In this document: positions 1 through 8,374 of the stretch, in pieces | Layout of the letters: every line of letters begins with the position of its first letter | Position numbering within the stretch: the stretch's first letter is position 1 | Source of the DNA: JBDHXE01 sp035445085 | Lineage (GTDB): Bacteria; Bacteroidota; Ignavibacteria; Kapaibacteriales; UBA2268 | Length of the DNA: 64,000 nucleotides | Direction of reading: 5' to 3' | NCBI GenBank assembly: GCA_035445085.1 | Contig: DAOMQA010000005.1 | Location: 1 to 64,000, forward strand | The notes under the pieces: generated by a model | What the model saw: the letters and a program-made list of their open reading frames with translations, nothing else | The model's database searches: none | What the model was told of the DNA's origin: nothing | Translations under genes and position numbers: made by a program

Positions 1-1353
1 CCAGATAACTAAATTATCATTATCTACGGGGACATTAGGATTAGCGTTCTTTTCAGTAATAGGATAAATAAATCTCATCGGCATATCTGCTTCTGGCTTT
101 GTTTGAGTTCTTCTCATATCAGTATATGATTGCCCTTCCAAAAATAAAGTTAATAACTTCTGATGTAAAATTTCATTTAATAAATCACTACCAGAATAAT
201 CTCCAATGCCCACCTCTGCTCTAATGCTATTTAAGGTAGCGGCAGCTGGGCCTGCTTGTGAATTACGGAACTGTGACTCTGCTAGAATAAAAGCATTTTC
301 CTGATACGAAATTAATGGGAAATCGTCAGCATAATGTCCATATTTATTTAAAGATACTAATTTAGTAGGATCTTGCTCGTCAGCGGTTGGAGTAACAGTA
401 TTAAATTGTGCATAGCCAACATAATTACCATCTGCATTTGGTGTAAAATATTCTGCTAATCTTTTATCGCCAGCTTCAGCTTGTAAGTCGCGTATAAACG
501 TATTCGTAGCGCGGATAGGTTCGCCAACTTCAGTGAGCCTCCAATGTCCCCAAGGCGAATACTCACCAGCTGCATCGTTGTATATTCCTAATAATGGAGC
601 ATCTCCGGATTGCATTCCTAATTCAGCTTGAGCCTGCGATTTATCATATTCCATAGTATGAAGATAATATCTTGCTTTTAAGGAATGTATAGCTTTAGTC
701 CACTTTGCGCCATCGCCACCATAATTTAAATCTCTGGTAACAGCAGCAGAGTTTTGGAAATGTGTTAAGGCTTGGTCTAATAAGTTTTGTACTTCACTAT
801 ATGCATCTCTTTGAGAAGCAAATGTAGGCGATTCTAAGCCATTAATCACTATTGGTATAGAACCATAGTAAGCCGCTAATTCACCAAGTAACAATGCCTT
901 ATAAGCCTTTGCCATACCAATATAAGTATTTTGTAATTTTTCATTATCTTCACCTAATCTTACTTCTGGTGCATTATTGATAATATCGTTAGCAATACGT
1001 ACCCCTCTAAACCCTAATTTCCACATATCATCAACAAAACCGTCAGTTTGAAATAAATATGTATTCCAAGATACTGGTTGAGGGCGCCCTAAACCATCTG
1101 GAGCACACATTTGCCTTGACCACATTGCACCTATACGAGAGCGATCACCTGAATAAAAGTCAGCGGTAGCAACTTGCATTGAAATTAGCAAGCCATTTAC
1201 ACCATCTATTGTTTTAATATTTGCTTCATTTATGGCATTTGGTGAGTTATTAATACTACTATCTATATCACAAGATATAAAAATTAGTGATGATATTAAT
1301 ACAAGAGGTAATATAATAACTGCATTTTTAAATAATAAATTTATTTTTTTCAT
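1..1353 (-). CDS. SusD/RagB-family outer-membrane lipoprotein (3' end cut by window edge)
   Basis: Nutrient-binding lipoprotein that partners a SusC TonB-dependent channel at the outer-membrane surface. The frame is open for 451 codons with no stop before the window edge. The N-terminus is a lipoprotein signal: a basic start, a hydrophobic stretch, then a lipobox ending in ISC with Cys at about residue 28, followed by Asp/Ser. The helical body carries SusD-like features such as RIGAMWSRQM, an alpha-helical TPR-type region around residues 150-260, and a late YPITEKNANPN stretch resembling the usual SusD C-terminus, so probably only a few residues are missing. The start has a GGAGG/AAGGA Shine-Dalgarno just upstream, and only 20 bp separate it from the upstream susC. 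Substrate unknown; glycan or peptide uptake is typical of the family. Confidence 0.9.
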   Translation of the reverse strand, partial: MKKINLLFKNAVIILPLVLISSLIFISCDIDSSINNSPNAINEANIKTIDGVNGLLISMQVATADFYSGDRSRIGAMWSRQMCAPDGLGRPQPVSWNTYLFQTDGFVDDMWKLGFRGVRIANDIINNAPEVRLGEDNEKLQNTYIGMAKAYKALLLGELAAYYGSIPIVINGLESPTFASQRDAYSEVQNLLDQALTHFQNSAAVTRDLNYGGDGAKWTKAIHSLKARYYLHTMEYDKSQAQAELGMQSGDAPLLGIYNDAAGEYSPWGHWRLTEVGEPIRATNTFIRDLQAEAGDKRLAEYFTPNADGNYVGYAQFNTVTPTADEQDPTKLVSLNKYGHYADDFPLISYQENAFILAESQFRNSQAGPAAATLNSIRAEVGIGDYSGSDLLNEILHQKLLTLFLEGQSYTDMRRTQTKPEADMPMRFIYPITEKNANPNVPVDNDNLVIW

Positions 1354-1373
1354 AATATCCTTTTCCTCCAATA

Positions 1374-4300
1374 TTAATATATAACTGAAATACCAAATCT
1401 GAACGACTGTACTTGTGGTAATGTAAAGTAATCAAAACCACGTCCTTCCACACCGGAAAAAGTATTAACTTCTGGGTCATAACCACTATAATCAGTAATT
1501 GTTAATAAATTACGTGCAGAGAAACTAAATCCTATACCTGTTAAGTTCCAAGACTCTAGACCCTTCCAACGGTATTCGACTGTTAATTCTCTTAGCTTCA
1601 CATAAGAAGCATTTTGAACATGGTTTTCATTGATATTAAATCCATTTCCGTGCTGTCTGTAATATACTTCCTTAGTTACTTGAACTGGATTGGCTGGATC
1701 GCTAATATCCATTACAGGATTGCCATCTTGATTAAACCAAGGTGCATTTCTATCTTCTGTATCGCCATGTGTGCCAAAATTATATAACGCTCCACGTGTA
1801 CCATTCCATACATCAAAACCAATCATAGCATCCCATAAAAAGCTTATCGTAAAATTTTGAAACAATGTAAAGTCGTTTCTCCAGCTCCATTGAAAATCAG
1901 GGTTAGAATTACCAATAATTCTTTGATTTGGGTCTTGAATTGGCGAACCAATAATTGAATTACCATAATCATCTGTCATTAATTCACCATCAGGGTCGTC
2001 GGCAGTTGTTTTTGTTACATTTCCATACTGGTCTCTGACAATAGCACCGCCTGAGGTTTTAATATAATCACCAGCATAAACTATGTTACCATTAACATCT
2101 CTTAGCCAACCATATCCATAGAAAATACCCAACGGTTGATTTACCATTGCCACGTTCTGAATACCAACAAATCCACCGCCAAGCGTAATAATATCGGTAG
2201 GCTTCTGAACTGGACTAATATTTAGTTTGGTAACCATATTATCATTCTTAGAATAATTAATCATCGTAGACCAAGTAAAGTCTTCACTTGCAAAAGGAGT
2301 TGCTCTCAAAGTAATTTCGTACCCTTCGTTCCACATTTCTGCCGCATTTTTGAATTGTTGGTCAAATCCAGTAGAAGTAGGAACTGGCACATTAAGTATC
2401 ATATCAAAAATAGCTTGATGATAATATGTAAATTCTAAGCTTACTAAGTCATCAAATAATCCTAAATCAACACCAACTTCCTTTTCAATTGTAAGTTCAG
2501 GTAAAATGTCTTTTGCACCAGCTATTATGAAGCTAGCAGCGTCAGTTCCTCCGCCTTGTTTTATTCCAATAAATCCGCTTCTATTAGCGGTTGTAGCTCT
2601 ATCCCAAGGATCAAAGAAGCCTGCAGTACCGTATAGAAAGTTTGTTTGGTACGCATCAGGAAGAGATGGTGAGCCTGCCTCACCCCAAGATCCCCTTAAA
2701 CGGGCAGAACTAAATACGCTTCTTAGCCCATCAAAATATCCTTCTTTATTAAGTTGATACGAGAAACCAACCTTTGGATAATAATGATATTTATCTGACT
2801 CCCCAAATGCTGATGAACCATCTCTTCTTATTGCTAATGTCAAAGATAATCTATCAAGCCAAGTAGAAGTTAATTGAGCAAATACGCCAGCAGTTTGCTT
2901 TTTATATAATGATGATGCTCCATCTTTTGTTGCTCCAGCATTTATTTGATCAAAGAAAGGTATTGTAGAATTAGCGTCAGCAGAATTTGCACTTCTATCA
3001 ACCCATATAGATTGCGAGCCTAATACAAATGTAGTGAATAATTGGTCATCAAACCACCTATTTTGGGCATTTACAGAAAAGTCTAAATTCATTTGTTTAT
3101 GAGTAATGCGTGCATCTAATATATAGCCTTCTCTTGCTGCTGAGGCAGCAGAACCAACTGCAAGCCTTTGTTTATTTAGATACTCGTATCTATCTAATCC
3201 AACTCTACCATCTATTGATAACCAAGTTATTGGTTGCCATTTTAACTCAGTTGAATGTAAAAACCTATCAATTTTTGAATTGAATGTATTAAAATGCTGT
3301 GTCCATAATGGATTATCGTAAGTTCCAAAGCGGCGCATAGCACCACTTGCATATAAATAATTTAAATTGTTAAATTCTGGCGGTGTCCTAAGCGAACCTA
3401 ATAATATACCAGAAGTATTAGAACCATCTTGAGGCAAATCATTATTAGTGGTGATATAATTATTACTTGTCCTTAAAGTAACTCCAGGCAATATTGTTGC
3501 GCCAATATTAGCACGAATATTAGTCCGTTCTAATTGAGAGCCAATAACATACCCTTCAATACCTGAATATGTGCCGTTAATTAAGTAATCAAACTGTGGC
3601 ACACCACCAGAGATAGTTAATGATTGCTCATGGGAAACTCCACTTCTAAATGGATCAGCAGAGTGATCATACACGGTAGAACCTGCAGGCAATTCCGCAC
3701 CCCAAGAGTCATTAGAGCCTGTTTTACCTTCAGTAAATGGAATTCTCTGACCATATTTAGTTTGTAGAGGTACATTACCGGCATGCTTATCGAAAGTCAA
3801 GCTTGTATTGAAAGTAATTTGAGCTGGCTTATCAAAGCTCGTAAGCTTTCCTTTTTTAGTTGTAATCAATACTACACCATTGGCAGCTTGTGAACCATAA
3901 ATTGCTGCAGCAGAAGCACCCTTAAGAATTTCAATAGACTCAATGTCTTGAGGATTTATATCAGTAGCACGGTTAGAGAATTGAACTGCACCGCTACCAT
4001 CATATAAAGATGTATTATCCATAACGATACCATCTACAACATATAGAGGTTCAGAAGAACCAAGTATAGACTTTCTACCTCTCATTGTTATAAATGTGCC
4101 AGCTCCAGGAGTACCAGAGTTTCTCGTTACAGAAACACCAGGCACACGTCCGCTAATCGCATCAATAGCGGAGGGAGATACAACATTAGCAACGTCTTTT
4201 CCACTGATAGAGGAAATAGAATTACCAAGTGTATTTCTATCTACTTCACCAGTTAAACCTACAACAACTATCTGATTAGTTTGGATTGATTGAGATGATA

Positions 4301-4637
4301 ACTCCAAAGTTATTTCTGTAGTCTCCCCACTTTTTACATTGACCTTTAATATTTTAGGTTCATACCCAACATATCGAGCTTCAACATTATGCTCTCCAGG
4401 TGGAGCTTCGAATTGAAACTTTCCTGCATTATCGGTAACAGCACCGATTCTGAGTGAAGTGATTGATACTGAAGCTCTTGGGAGAGGAGCTTTCGATTCC
4501 TGATCAATAACAACGCCCTTAATAAAATTCCGCTTTGCTTGAGCATTTAAATCATTTACTGACAAAGCGAAACACGCAAATAGTACTACCAATCCTAATA
4601 TACGGATATATGAGTACCTTTTTAGCAATGCTAACAT
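1374..4637 (-). CDS. SusC/RagA-family TonB-dependent outer-membrane transporter
   Basis: Large TonB-dependent channel of the SusC type, expected to import a substrate captured by the adjacent SusD. Domains in order are a signal peptide ending near NAQA (about residues 1-34), a carboxypeptidase-regulatory-like beta-sandwich (about 40-115), a plug domain (about 135-260, with LYVVDGIVMDN and ANGVVLITTKKGK typical of SusC), and a C-terminal beta-barrel ending in an aromatic-rich strand (FRFGISVIY). An ATG two codons further upstream (4643) directly abuts an AAAAGGA, whereas the ATG at 4637 lies six bases from it, so I use 4637. It is first in a two-gene susC-susD operon. No sigma/anti-sigma pair or degradative enzyme is visible next to it, so the substrate cannot be inferred. 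Confidence 0.93.
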   Translation of the reverse strand: MLALLKRYSYIRILGLVVLFACFALSVNDLNAQAKRNFIKGVVIDQESKAPLPRASVSITSLRIGAVTDNAGKFQFEAPPGEHNVEARYVGYEPKILKVNVKSGETTEITLELSSQSIQTNQIVVVGLTGEVDRNTLGNSISSISGKDVANVVSPSAIDAISGRVPGVSVTRNSGTPGAGTFITMRGRKSILGSSEPLYVVDGIVMDNTSLYDGSGAVQFSNRATDINPQDIESIEILKGASAAAIYGSQAANGVVLITTKKGKLTSFDKPAQITFNTSLTFDKHAGNVPLQTKYGQRIPFTEGKTGSNDSWGAELPAGSTVYDHSADPFRSGVSHEQSLTISGGVPQFDYLINGTYSGIEGYVIGSQLERTNIRANIGATILPGVTLRTSNNYITTNNDLPQDGSNTSGILLGSLRTPPEFNNLNYLYASGAMRRFGTYDNPLWTQHFNTFNSKIDRFLHSTELKWQPITWLSIDGRVGLDRYEYLNKQRLAVGSAASAAREGYILDARITHKQMNLDFSVNAQNRWFDDQLFTTFVLGSQSIWVDRSANSADANSTIPFFDQINAGATKDGASSLYKKQTAGVFAQLTSTWLDRLSLTLAIRRDGSSAFGESDKYHYYPKVGFSYQLNKEGYFDGLRSVFSSARLRGSWGEAGSPSLPDAYQTNFLYGTAGFFDPWDRATTANRSGFIGIKQGGGTDAASFIIAGAKDILPELTIEKEVGVDLGLFDDLVSLEFTYYHQAIFDMILNVPVPTSTGFDQQFKNAAEMWNEGYEITLRATPFASEDFTWSTMINYSKNDNMVTKLNISPVQKPTDIITLGGGFVGIQNVAMVNQPLGIFYGYGWLRDVNGNIVYAGDYIKTSGGAIVRDQYGNVTKTTADDPDGELMTDDYGNSIIGSPIQDPNQRIIGNSNPDFQWSWRNDFTLFQNFTISFLWDAMIGFDVWNGTRGALYNFGTHGDTEDRNAPWFNQDGNPVMDISDPANPVQVTKEVYYRQHGNGFNINENHVQNASYVKLRELTVEYRWKGLESWNLTGIGFSFSARNLLTITDYSGYDPEVNTFSGVEGRGFDYFTLPQVQSFRFGISVIY

Positions 4638-5052
4638 AGGCATTCCTTTTAGTAAATTATAAAATATTGCGAAAAAAAGAGAACGATATTACAAAATGAG
4701 ATAGTAACTTTTACCTTATATTCCTCCGTACTTAATTTTTCTAAAAATATATGATTAAAATATTTTAATTATGATTTTTACATTATTAGTTTAACACCAA
4801 TTATAAAATAAGTATATTTTCTTTAATTGTCAAGCTAAATTTTACAATAAAATATATAATTTTAATATTTTATGATTTAAAAGTGGCATTTTTTATCGTT
4901 TCTTCATTTAGAATTAATAAATAATAAAATAAAATATATAATTTTAGCTCCATATTAACTATTGATTACATTGAACGATATTAATAAATTTAAGCAATAC
5001 CTCAATATTATCTTAAATTTGAATTGTATCGAATTTTGGCAAGGATAAGGAA
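4638..5052. other. Divergent intergenic region, very AT-rich
   Basis: This roughly 400 bp stretch separates susC (leftward) from ackA (rightward) and must hold both promoters. It contains two copies of a 19-base A/T-only direct repeat (AATAAAATATATAATTTTA at 4846-4864 and 4928-4946) and a TAAATTTG at 5014-5021 that fits the Bacteroidetes -7 pattern TAnnTTTG, but without a well-placed upstream TTG. No ORF or RNA gene is recognised. Confidence 0.4.
4644..4650 (-). promoter_or_regulatory. Shine-Dalgarno deciding the susC start
   Basis: AAAAGGA on the minus strand lies six bases before the ATG at 4637 and touches the alternative ATG at 4643. Correct spacing therefore favours the inner ATG. Confidence 0.5.
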
Positions 5053-6300
5053 ATGAATATATTAGTTATAAACTGCGGTAGCTCATCATTAAAATTTCAA
5101 ATCATTGAAACAAACAATGAACTAATAGATAAATATACAGATAAATGTTTAGTAAAAGGTCTTATTGAACGTATCGGTTCGTTAGCTTTAATTACAATTA
5201 CACCTAATAACGCTGAACCATTTAAGACATCGGAATCGATACGCGACCACAAGACTGCAATAAATTATATTATCAACTGGATAAGCTCTGAAGAATCGAA
5301 AGTACCCGGAATAAACTCAATAAATGATATACATGCAATCGGGCATAGAACTGTTCATGGAGGCGAAGTATTTCATCAATCTGTAAAAATTAATAGTGAA
5401 GTAATTAAAGCATTAGAAGATAATATTGATTTAGCACCCTTGCATAACCCCGCCAATATACGTGGCATTAGGGCAGCAACTGAAGTCTTTGGCACTACAA
5501 TACCACAAGTAGCAGTTTTTGATACTTCATTTCATCAAACTATGCCAGAAGAGAATTATCTTTATGCTATACCTTACCAATATTACCGAAGATATAAGAT
5601 TAGGAAATATGGTTTTCATGGAACATCCCACAGGTTTGTATCTTATAGATATAGAAAAATGGCACATGTCGATAAAGAATCAACCAACATTATTACTGTT
5701 CATTTAGGAAATGGAGCTTCAATATGTGCCATTAAACAAGGTAAATCCGTTGCCACATCGATGGGTTTTACACCACTGGAAGGGCTAATAATGGGTACTC
5801 GTAGTGGAGATATTGATCCTTCTATTATTGAATTTTTAGCACACAAAGAGCAATCAAATTTAGACGAAATATTCAATATGTTGAACAAGCGTTCTGGGCT
5901 ATTAGGAATTTCTGGCTTAACTCATGATATGCGAGATTTATTAGAAGAAGAAAAAGAATTTCAAGATAGAAGGGCTGTTTTAGCAATTAAAATGTATTCT
6001 AACAAGATAAAACAATATATTGGTGCATACATGACACAATTAGAAAAATGCGATGCAATTTGTTTTACTGGAGGTATTGGCGAAAATGCAGCAGAAATTA
6101 GGAGAAGGGTTTGTGAAAATTTAGAATGGTTAGGTATTTCATTAGACAAAGATAAAAATTTAAACATAGTAGGTGGCAAAGAAGGTATTATTAGCTCGGA
6201 TAATAGTGCAATTAAATTATTTGTTATCCCCACAAATGAAGAGCTAATAATAGCAAGAGATACTTTCAGAATTGTGAACAATACTCCATTACCACAGTGA
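5053..6300 (+). CDS. ackA: Acetate kinase
   Basis: Interconverts acetate plus ATP and acetyl phosphate plus ADP in the cytoplasm. At 415 residues it is slightly longer than the usual about 400. Recognisable ASKHA-fold motifs are the N-terminal phosphate loop NCGSSSLKF (residues 7-15), GHRTVHGG around residue 100, YGFHGTSH near 190, VHLGNGAS near 216, the TPLEGLIMGTRSGDIDP segment around 240-257 and FTGGIGENA near 340. An AAGGATAAGGAA purine-rich site precedes the ATG. Its stop overlaps the region just before pta, so the two form an acetyl-CoA/acetate operon; direction in vivo (energy conservation or acetate assimilation) is not determinable. Confidence 0.96.
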   Translation: MNILVINCGSSSLKFQIIETNNELIDKYTDKCLVKGLIERIGSLALITITPNNAEPFKTSESIRDHKTAINYIINWISSEESKVPGINSINDIHAIGHRTVHGGEVFHQSVKINSEVIKALEDNIDLAPLHNPANIRGIRAATEVFGTTIPQVAVFDTSFHQTMPEENYLYAIPYQYYRRYKIRKYGFHGTSHRFVSYRYRKMAHVDKESTNIITVHLGNGASICAIKQGKSVATSMGFTPLEGLIMGTRSGDIDPSIIEFLAHKEQSNLDEIFNMLNKRSGLLGISGLTHDMRDLLEEEKEFQDRRAVLAIKMYSNKIKQYIGAYMTQLEKCDAICFTGGIGENAAEIRRRVCENLEWLGISLDKDKNLNIVGGKEGIISSDNSAIKLFVIPTNEELIIARDTFRIVNNTPLPQ

Positions 6301-6314
6301 TTTTAGGTTATTCC

Positions 6315-7295
6315 ATGTTAAGAGAAAAATTCAATAACAATATAAGAGAAAAGGCAAAAGCACGTTTTGCTAAGATAGCTTTGCCAGATGCGGAAGATAT
6401 TAGGGTAATTAATGCTGCAATATTTTTAGAGGATAATAATATCGCAAAAGTATTTTTAGTTGGAGATAGACTTAAAATTGAACATATAGCTATCGAAAAC
6501 AATATCAACATTAAGAATATTGAAATTATTGAGCCTAACAAATCTAACGACATTAATACTTATACTCAAAAACTATATAATAAGAGAAAAAACAAAGGCT
6601 TAAGTGAAATAGAAGCGTTCAACAAAGCAAAGAACCCACTCTACTTTTCAGGCTTCTTATTAGAATCTGGACAAGTTGATGCAGTAGTAGCTGGTAATAT
6701 TTCATCTACAAGTGATGTTATAAGAGCAGGTTTATATACAGTAGGCTTAAAGCCAAGCATATCCTTAGTTAGCTCATTTTTCATTATGGTATTTGATGAT
6801 AAATTATATTGCTTTGCAGATTGTGCTGTAAATCCTAATCCAACTTCTGAACAATTATGCGATATTGCAATTAATTCGGCGCAAAACTTTGAGGTAATTA
6901 CTGGTGAACCTGCCAAGGTAGCTATGCTTTCGTATTCTACCAATAAAAGTGCCTCTGGCGAAATGGTAGCAAAAGTACAAATAGCTAGTAAATTATTAAA
7001 AGAAAAATCACCTAATATAATATCGGATGGCGAAATGCAGTTAGATGCAGCTATTAATCTATCTGTTGCACAAAGGAAGTTCCCAAGTAGCAAGGTTGCA
7101 GGGCAAGCAAATGTTCTTATTTTCCCAGATTTGAACGCGGGTAATATAGGCTATAAATTGGTAGAGCGTTTAGCGGGTGCAGAGGCTATAGGACCAATAG
7201 TTCAGGGATTTGCAAAGCCTTATTGCGATTTATCGCGCGGCTGTTCTACAGAAGATATAATCAACGTCGCATCTATATGCAGTTTAATGGCTTGA
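6315..7295 (+). CDS. pta: Phosphate acetyltransferase
   Basis: Converts acetyl-CoA plus phosphate to acetyl phosphate plus CoA, paired with AckA. The short, catalytic-domain-only form has 326 residues. The N-terminus matches the family (IREKAKARFAKIALPDAEDIRV), with conserved SGFLLESGQVDAVVAG around residue 115, LIFPDLNAGNIGYKL around 270 and IGPIVQGFAKPYCDLSRGCS near the end. A GTG at 6297 overlapping the ackA stop would add six residues. I prefer the ATG at 6315 because the AGG at 6303-6305 gives it a weak ribosome site and because family members begin close to this point. Confidence 0.94.
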   Translation: MLREKFNNNIREKAKARFAKIALPDAEDIRVINAAIFLEDNNIAKVFLVGDRLKIEHIAIENNINIKNIEIIEPNKSNDINTYTQKLYNKRKNKGLSEIEAFNKAKNPLYFSGFLLESGQVDAVVAGNISSTSDVIRAGLYTVGLKPSISLVSSFFIMVFDDKLYCFADCAVNPNPTSEQLCDIAINSAQNFEVITGEPAKVAMLSYSTNKSASGEMVAKVQIASKLLKEKSPNIISDGEMQLDAAINLSVAQRKFPSSKVAGQANVLIFPDLNAGNIGYKLVERLAGAEAIGPIVQGFAKPYCDLSRGCSTEDIINVASICSLMA

Positions 7296-7333
7296 TAGCA
7301 ACGACTTTAAATACCCATATCTTTATAATGAGG

Positions 7334-7370
7334 CATAATTAATAATATTTTTAATTATGTCTATATTTTT
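7334..7370 (+). terminator. Weak hairpin plus U-run after pta
   Basis: CATAATTAA (7334-7342) pairs with TTAATTATG (7351-7359) around an 8-base loop, and a short T-run follows. The stem is A/T-only, so termination strength is doubtful, but position after pta fits. Confidence 0.35.
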
Positions 7371-7397
7371 CCTGTAATTATTTGAATAAAATCTAAA

Positions 7398-7419
7398 TAT
7401 TATGTATTTTTACATAATA
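7398..7419. promoter_or_regulatory. Palindrome upstream of the ZIP transporter (candidate operator)
   Basis: TATTATGTA (7398-7406) and TACATAATA (7411-7419) form perfect 9-base arms around TTTT, 50 bases before the transporter start. The near-symmetric 9-4-9 layout is compatible with a metalloregulator or other dimeric repressor site; it could also be a small hairpin. No regulator is assignable. Confidence 0.35.
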
Positions 7420-7469
7420 ATTTGGTGATTATAAAATATTAGTTAAACAATAGTATAAGAGAAGGGTAT

Positions 7470-8285
7470 ATGCTGGCTGAGTTTTTAAGAGATTTTAATC
7501 CAATAATGATGGCATTATTTGCTACTCTCTTTACATGGGGAGTAACTGCCTTAGGTGCAGCATTAGTATATTTTTTCTCAAGTATCAATCAAAAGCTCCT
7601 GAACGCTATGTTAGGTTTTGCTGCAGGAGTAATGATAGCCGCAAGTTTTTGGTCATTATTAAGTCCAGCTATTGATATGTCCAAAGAATTAGGAATGGTT
7701 TCTTGGGTACCTGCAGTTGTTGGCTTTTTAGCTGGTGGACTTTTTTTATATTTGATAGATAGAGTACTCCCCCATTTACATCTGGGGTTTCAGCTTGAAG
7801 AAGCTGAGGGTATAAAAACCTCTTGGCATAGAAGTATATTATTAGTATTAGCAATAACCTTGCATAATATTCCTGAAGGGCTAGCTGTTGGAGTAGCTTT
7901 TGGAGCATTGCAATATAACCCAGAGCCAGTACAAATGGCTTCAGCAATTGCTTTAGCATTAGGAATAGGTCTGCAAAATTTCCCTGAAGGTGCTGCGGTT
8001 TCAGTTCCTCTAAGGCGTGAAGGCTTTTCGAAGCATAAAGCATTTATGTATGGGCAAGCTTCTGGATTAGTAGAGCCAATGGCAGGTGTATTAGGTGCTT
8101 GGTTGGTAATTCTAGTAAAGCCTTTGCTACCTTATGCTCTATCTTTTGCAGCTGGAGCAATGATTTTTGTAGTGATTGAAGAACTTATACCAGAATCTCA
8201 AAGTGGTAGAGAAAGTGATATGTCTACTATTGGCGCTATGATAGGCTTCGCAATAATGATGCTGTTAGACGTAGCATTTAGTTAG
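7470..8285 (+). CDS. ZIP-family divalent metal transporter
   Basis: Inner-membrane metal importer or exporter of the ZIP (ZupT/GufA-like) family; zinc is the commonest substrate, but iron or manganese cannot be excluded. The 271-residue protein has about eight hydrophobic segments. Diagnostic motifs are HNIPEG around residue 132 in transmembrane helix 4 and NFPEG around residue 171 in helix 5, the metal-binding pair of the family, followed by VEPMAGVLGA. The ATG follows an AAGGG closely. It stands alone between the acetate operon and the convergent ppdK, and a 22-base palindrome sits in its leader, suggesting metal-responsive control. Confidence 0.92.
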   Translation: MLAEFLRDFNPIMMALFATLFTWGVTALGAALVYFFSSINQKLLNAMLGFAAGVMIAASFWSLLSPAIDMSKELGMVSWVPAVVGFLAGGLFLYLIDRVLPHLHLGFQLEEAEGIKTSWHRSILLVLAITLHNIPEGLAVGVAFGALQYNPEPVQMASAIALALGIGLQNFPEGAAVSVPLRREGFSKHKAFMYGQASGLVEPMAGVLGAWLVILVKPLLPYALSFAAGAMIFVVIEELIPESQSGRESDMSTIGAMIGFAIMMLLDVAFS

Positions 8286-8300
8286 ATAAATAGAAATAAA

Positions 8301-8336
8301 AACTCCTTCATCTAACGTATAGCAAATGAAGGAGTT
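8301..8336. terminator. Bidirectional terminator between ZIP transporter and ppdK
   Basis: AACTCCTTCAT (8301-8311) pairs perfectly with ATGAAGGAGTT (8326-8336), an 11-bp stem with a 14-base loop between two convergent genes. The flanks are A-rich on the left and T-rich on the right. Confidence 0.75.
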
Positions 8337-8374
8337 AATTTATTGAATACAATTAAGGCGTGAAGTCTCAGAAA

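Noticed and set aside
4846..4946. 19-base direct repeat upstream of ackA as a mobile-element footprint
   Set aside because: It is A/T-only in a very AT-rich spacer, with no inverted ends or transposase; chance or simple promoter composition is more likely.
6641..7093. 150-codon open frame antisense to pta
   Set aside because: Fully inside a conserved pta gene, no start signal and no recognisable domain.
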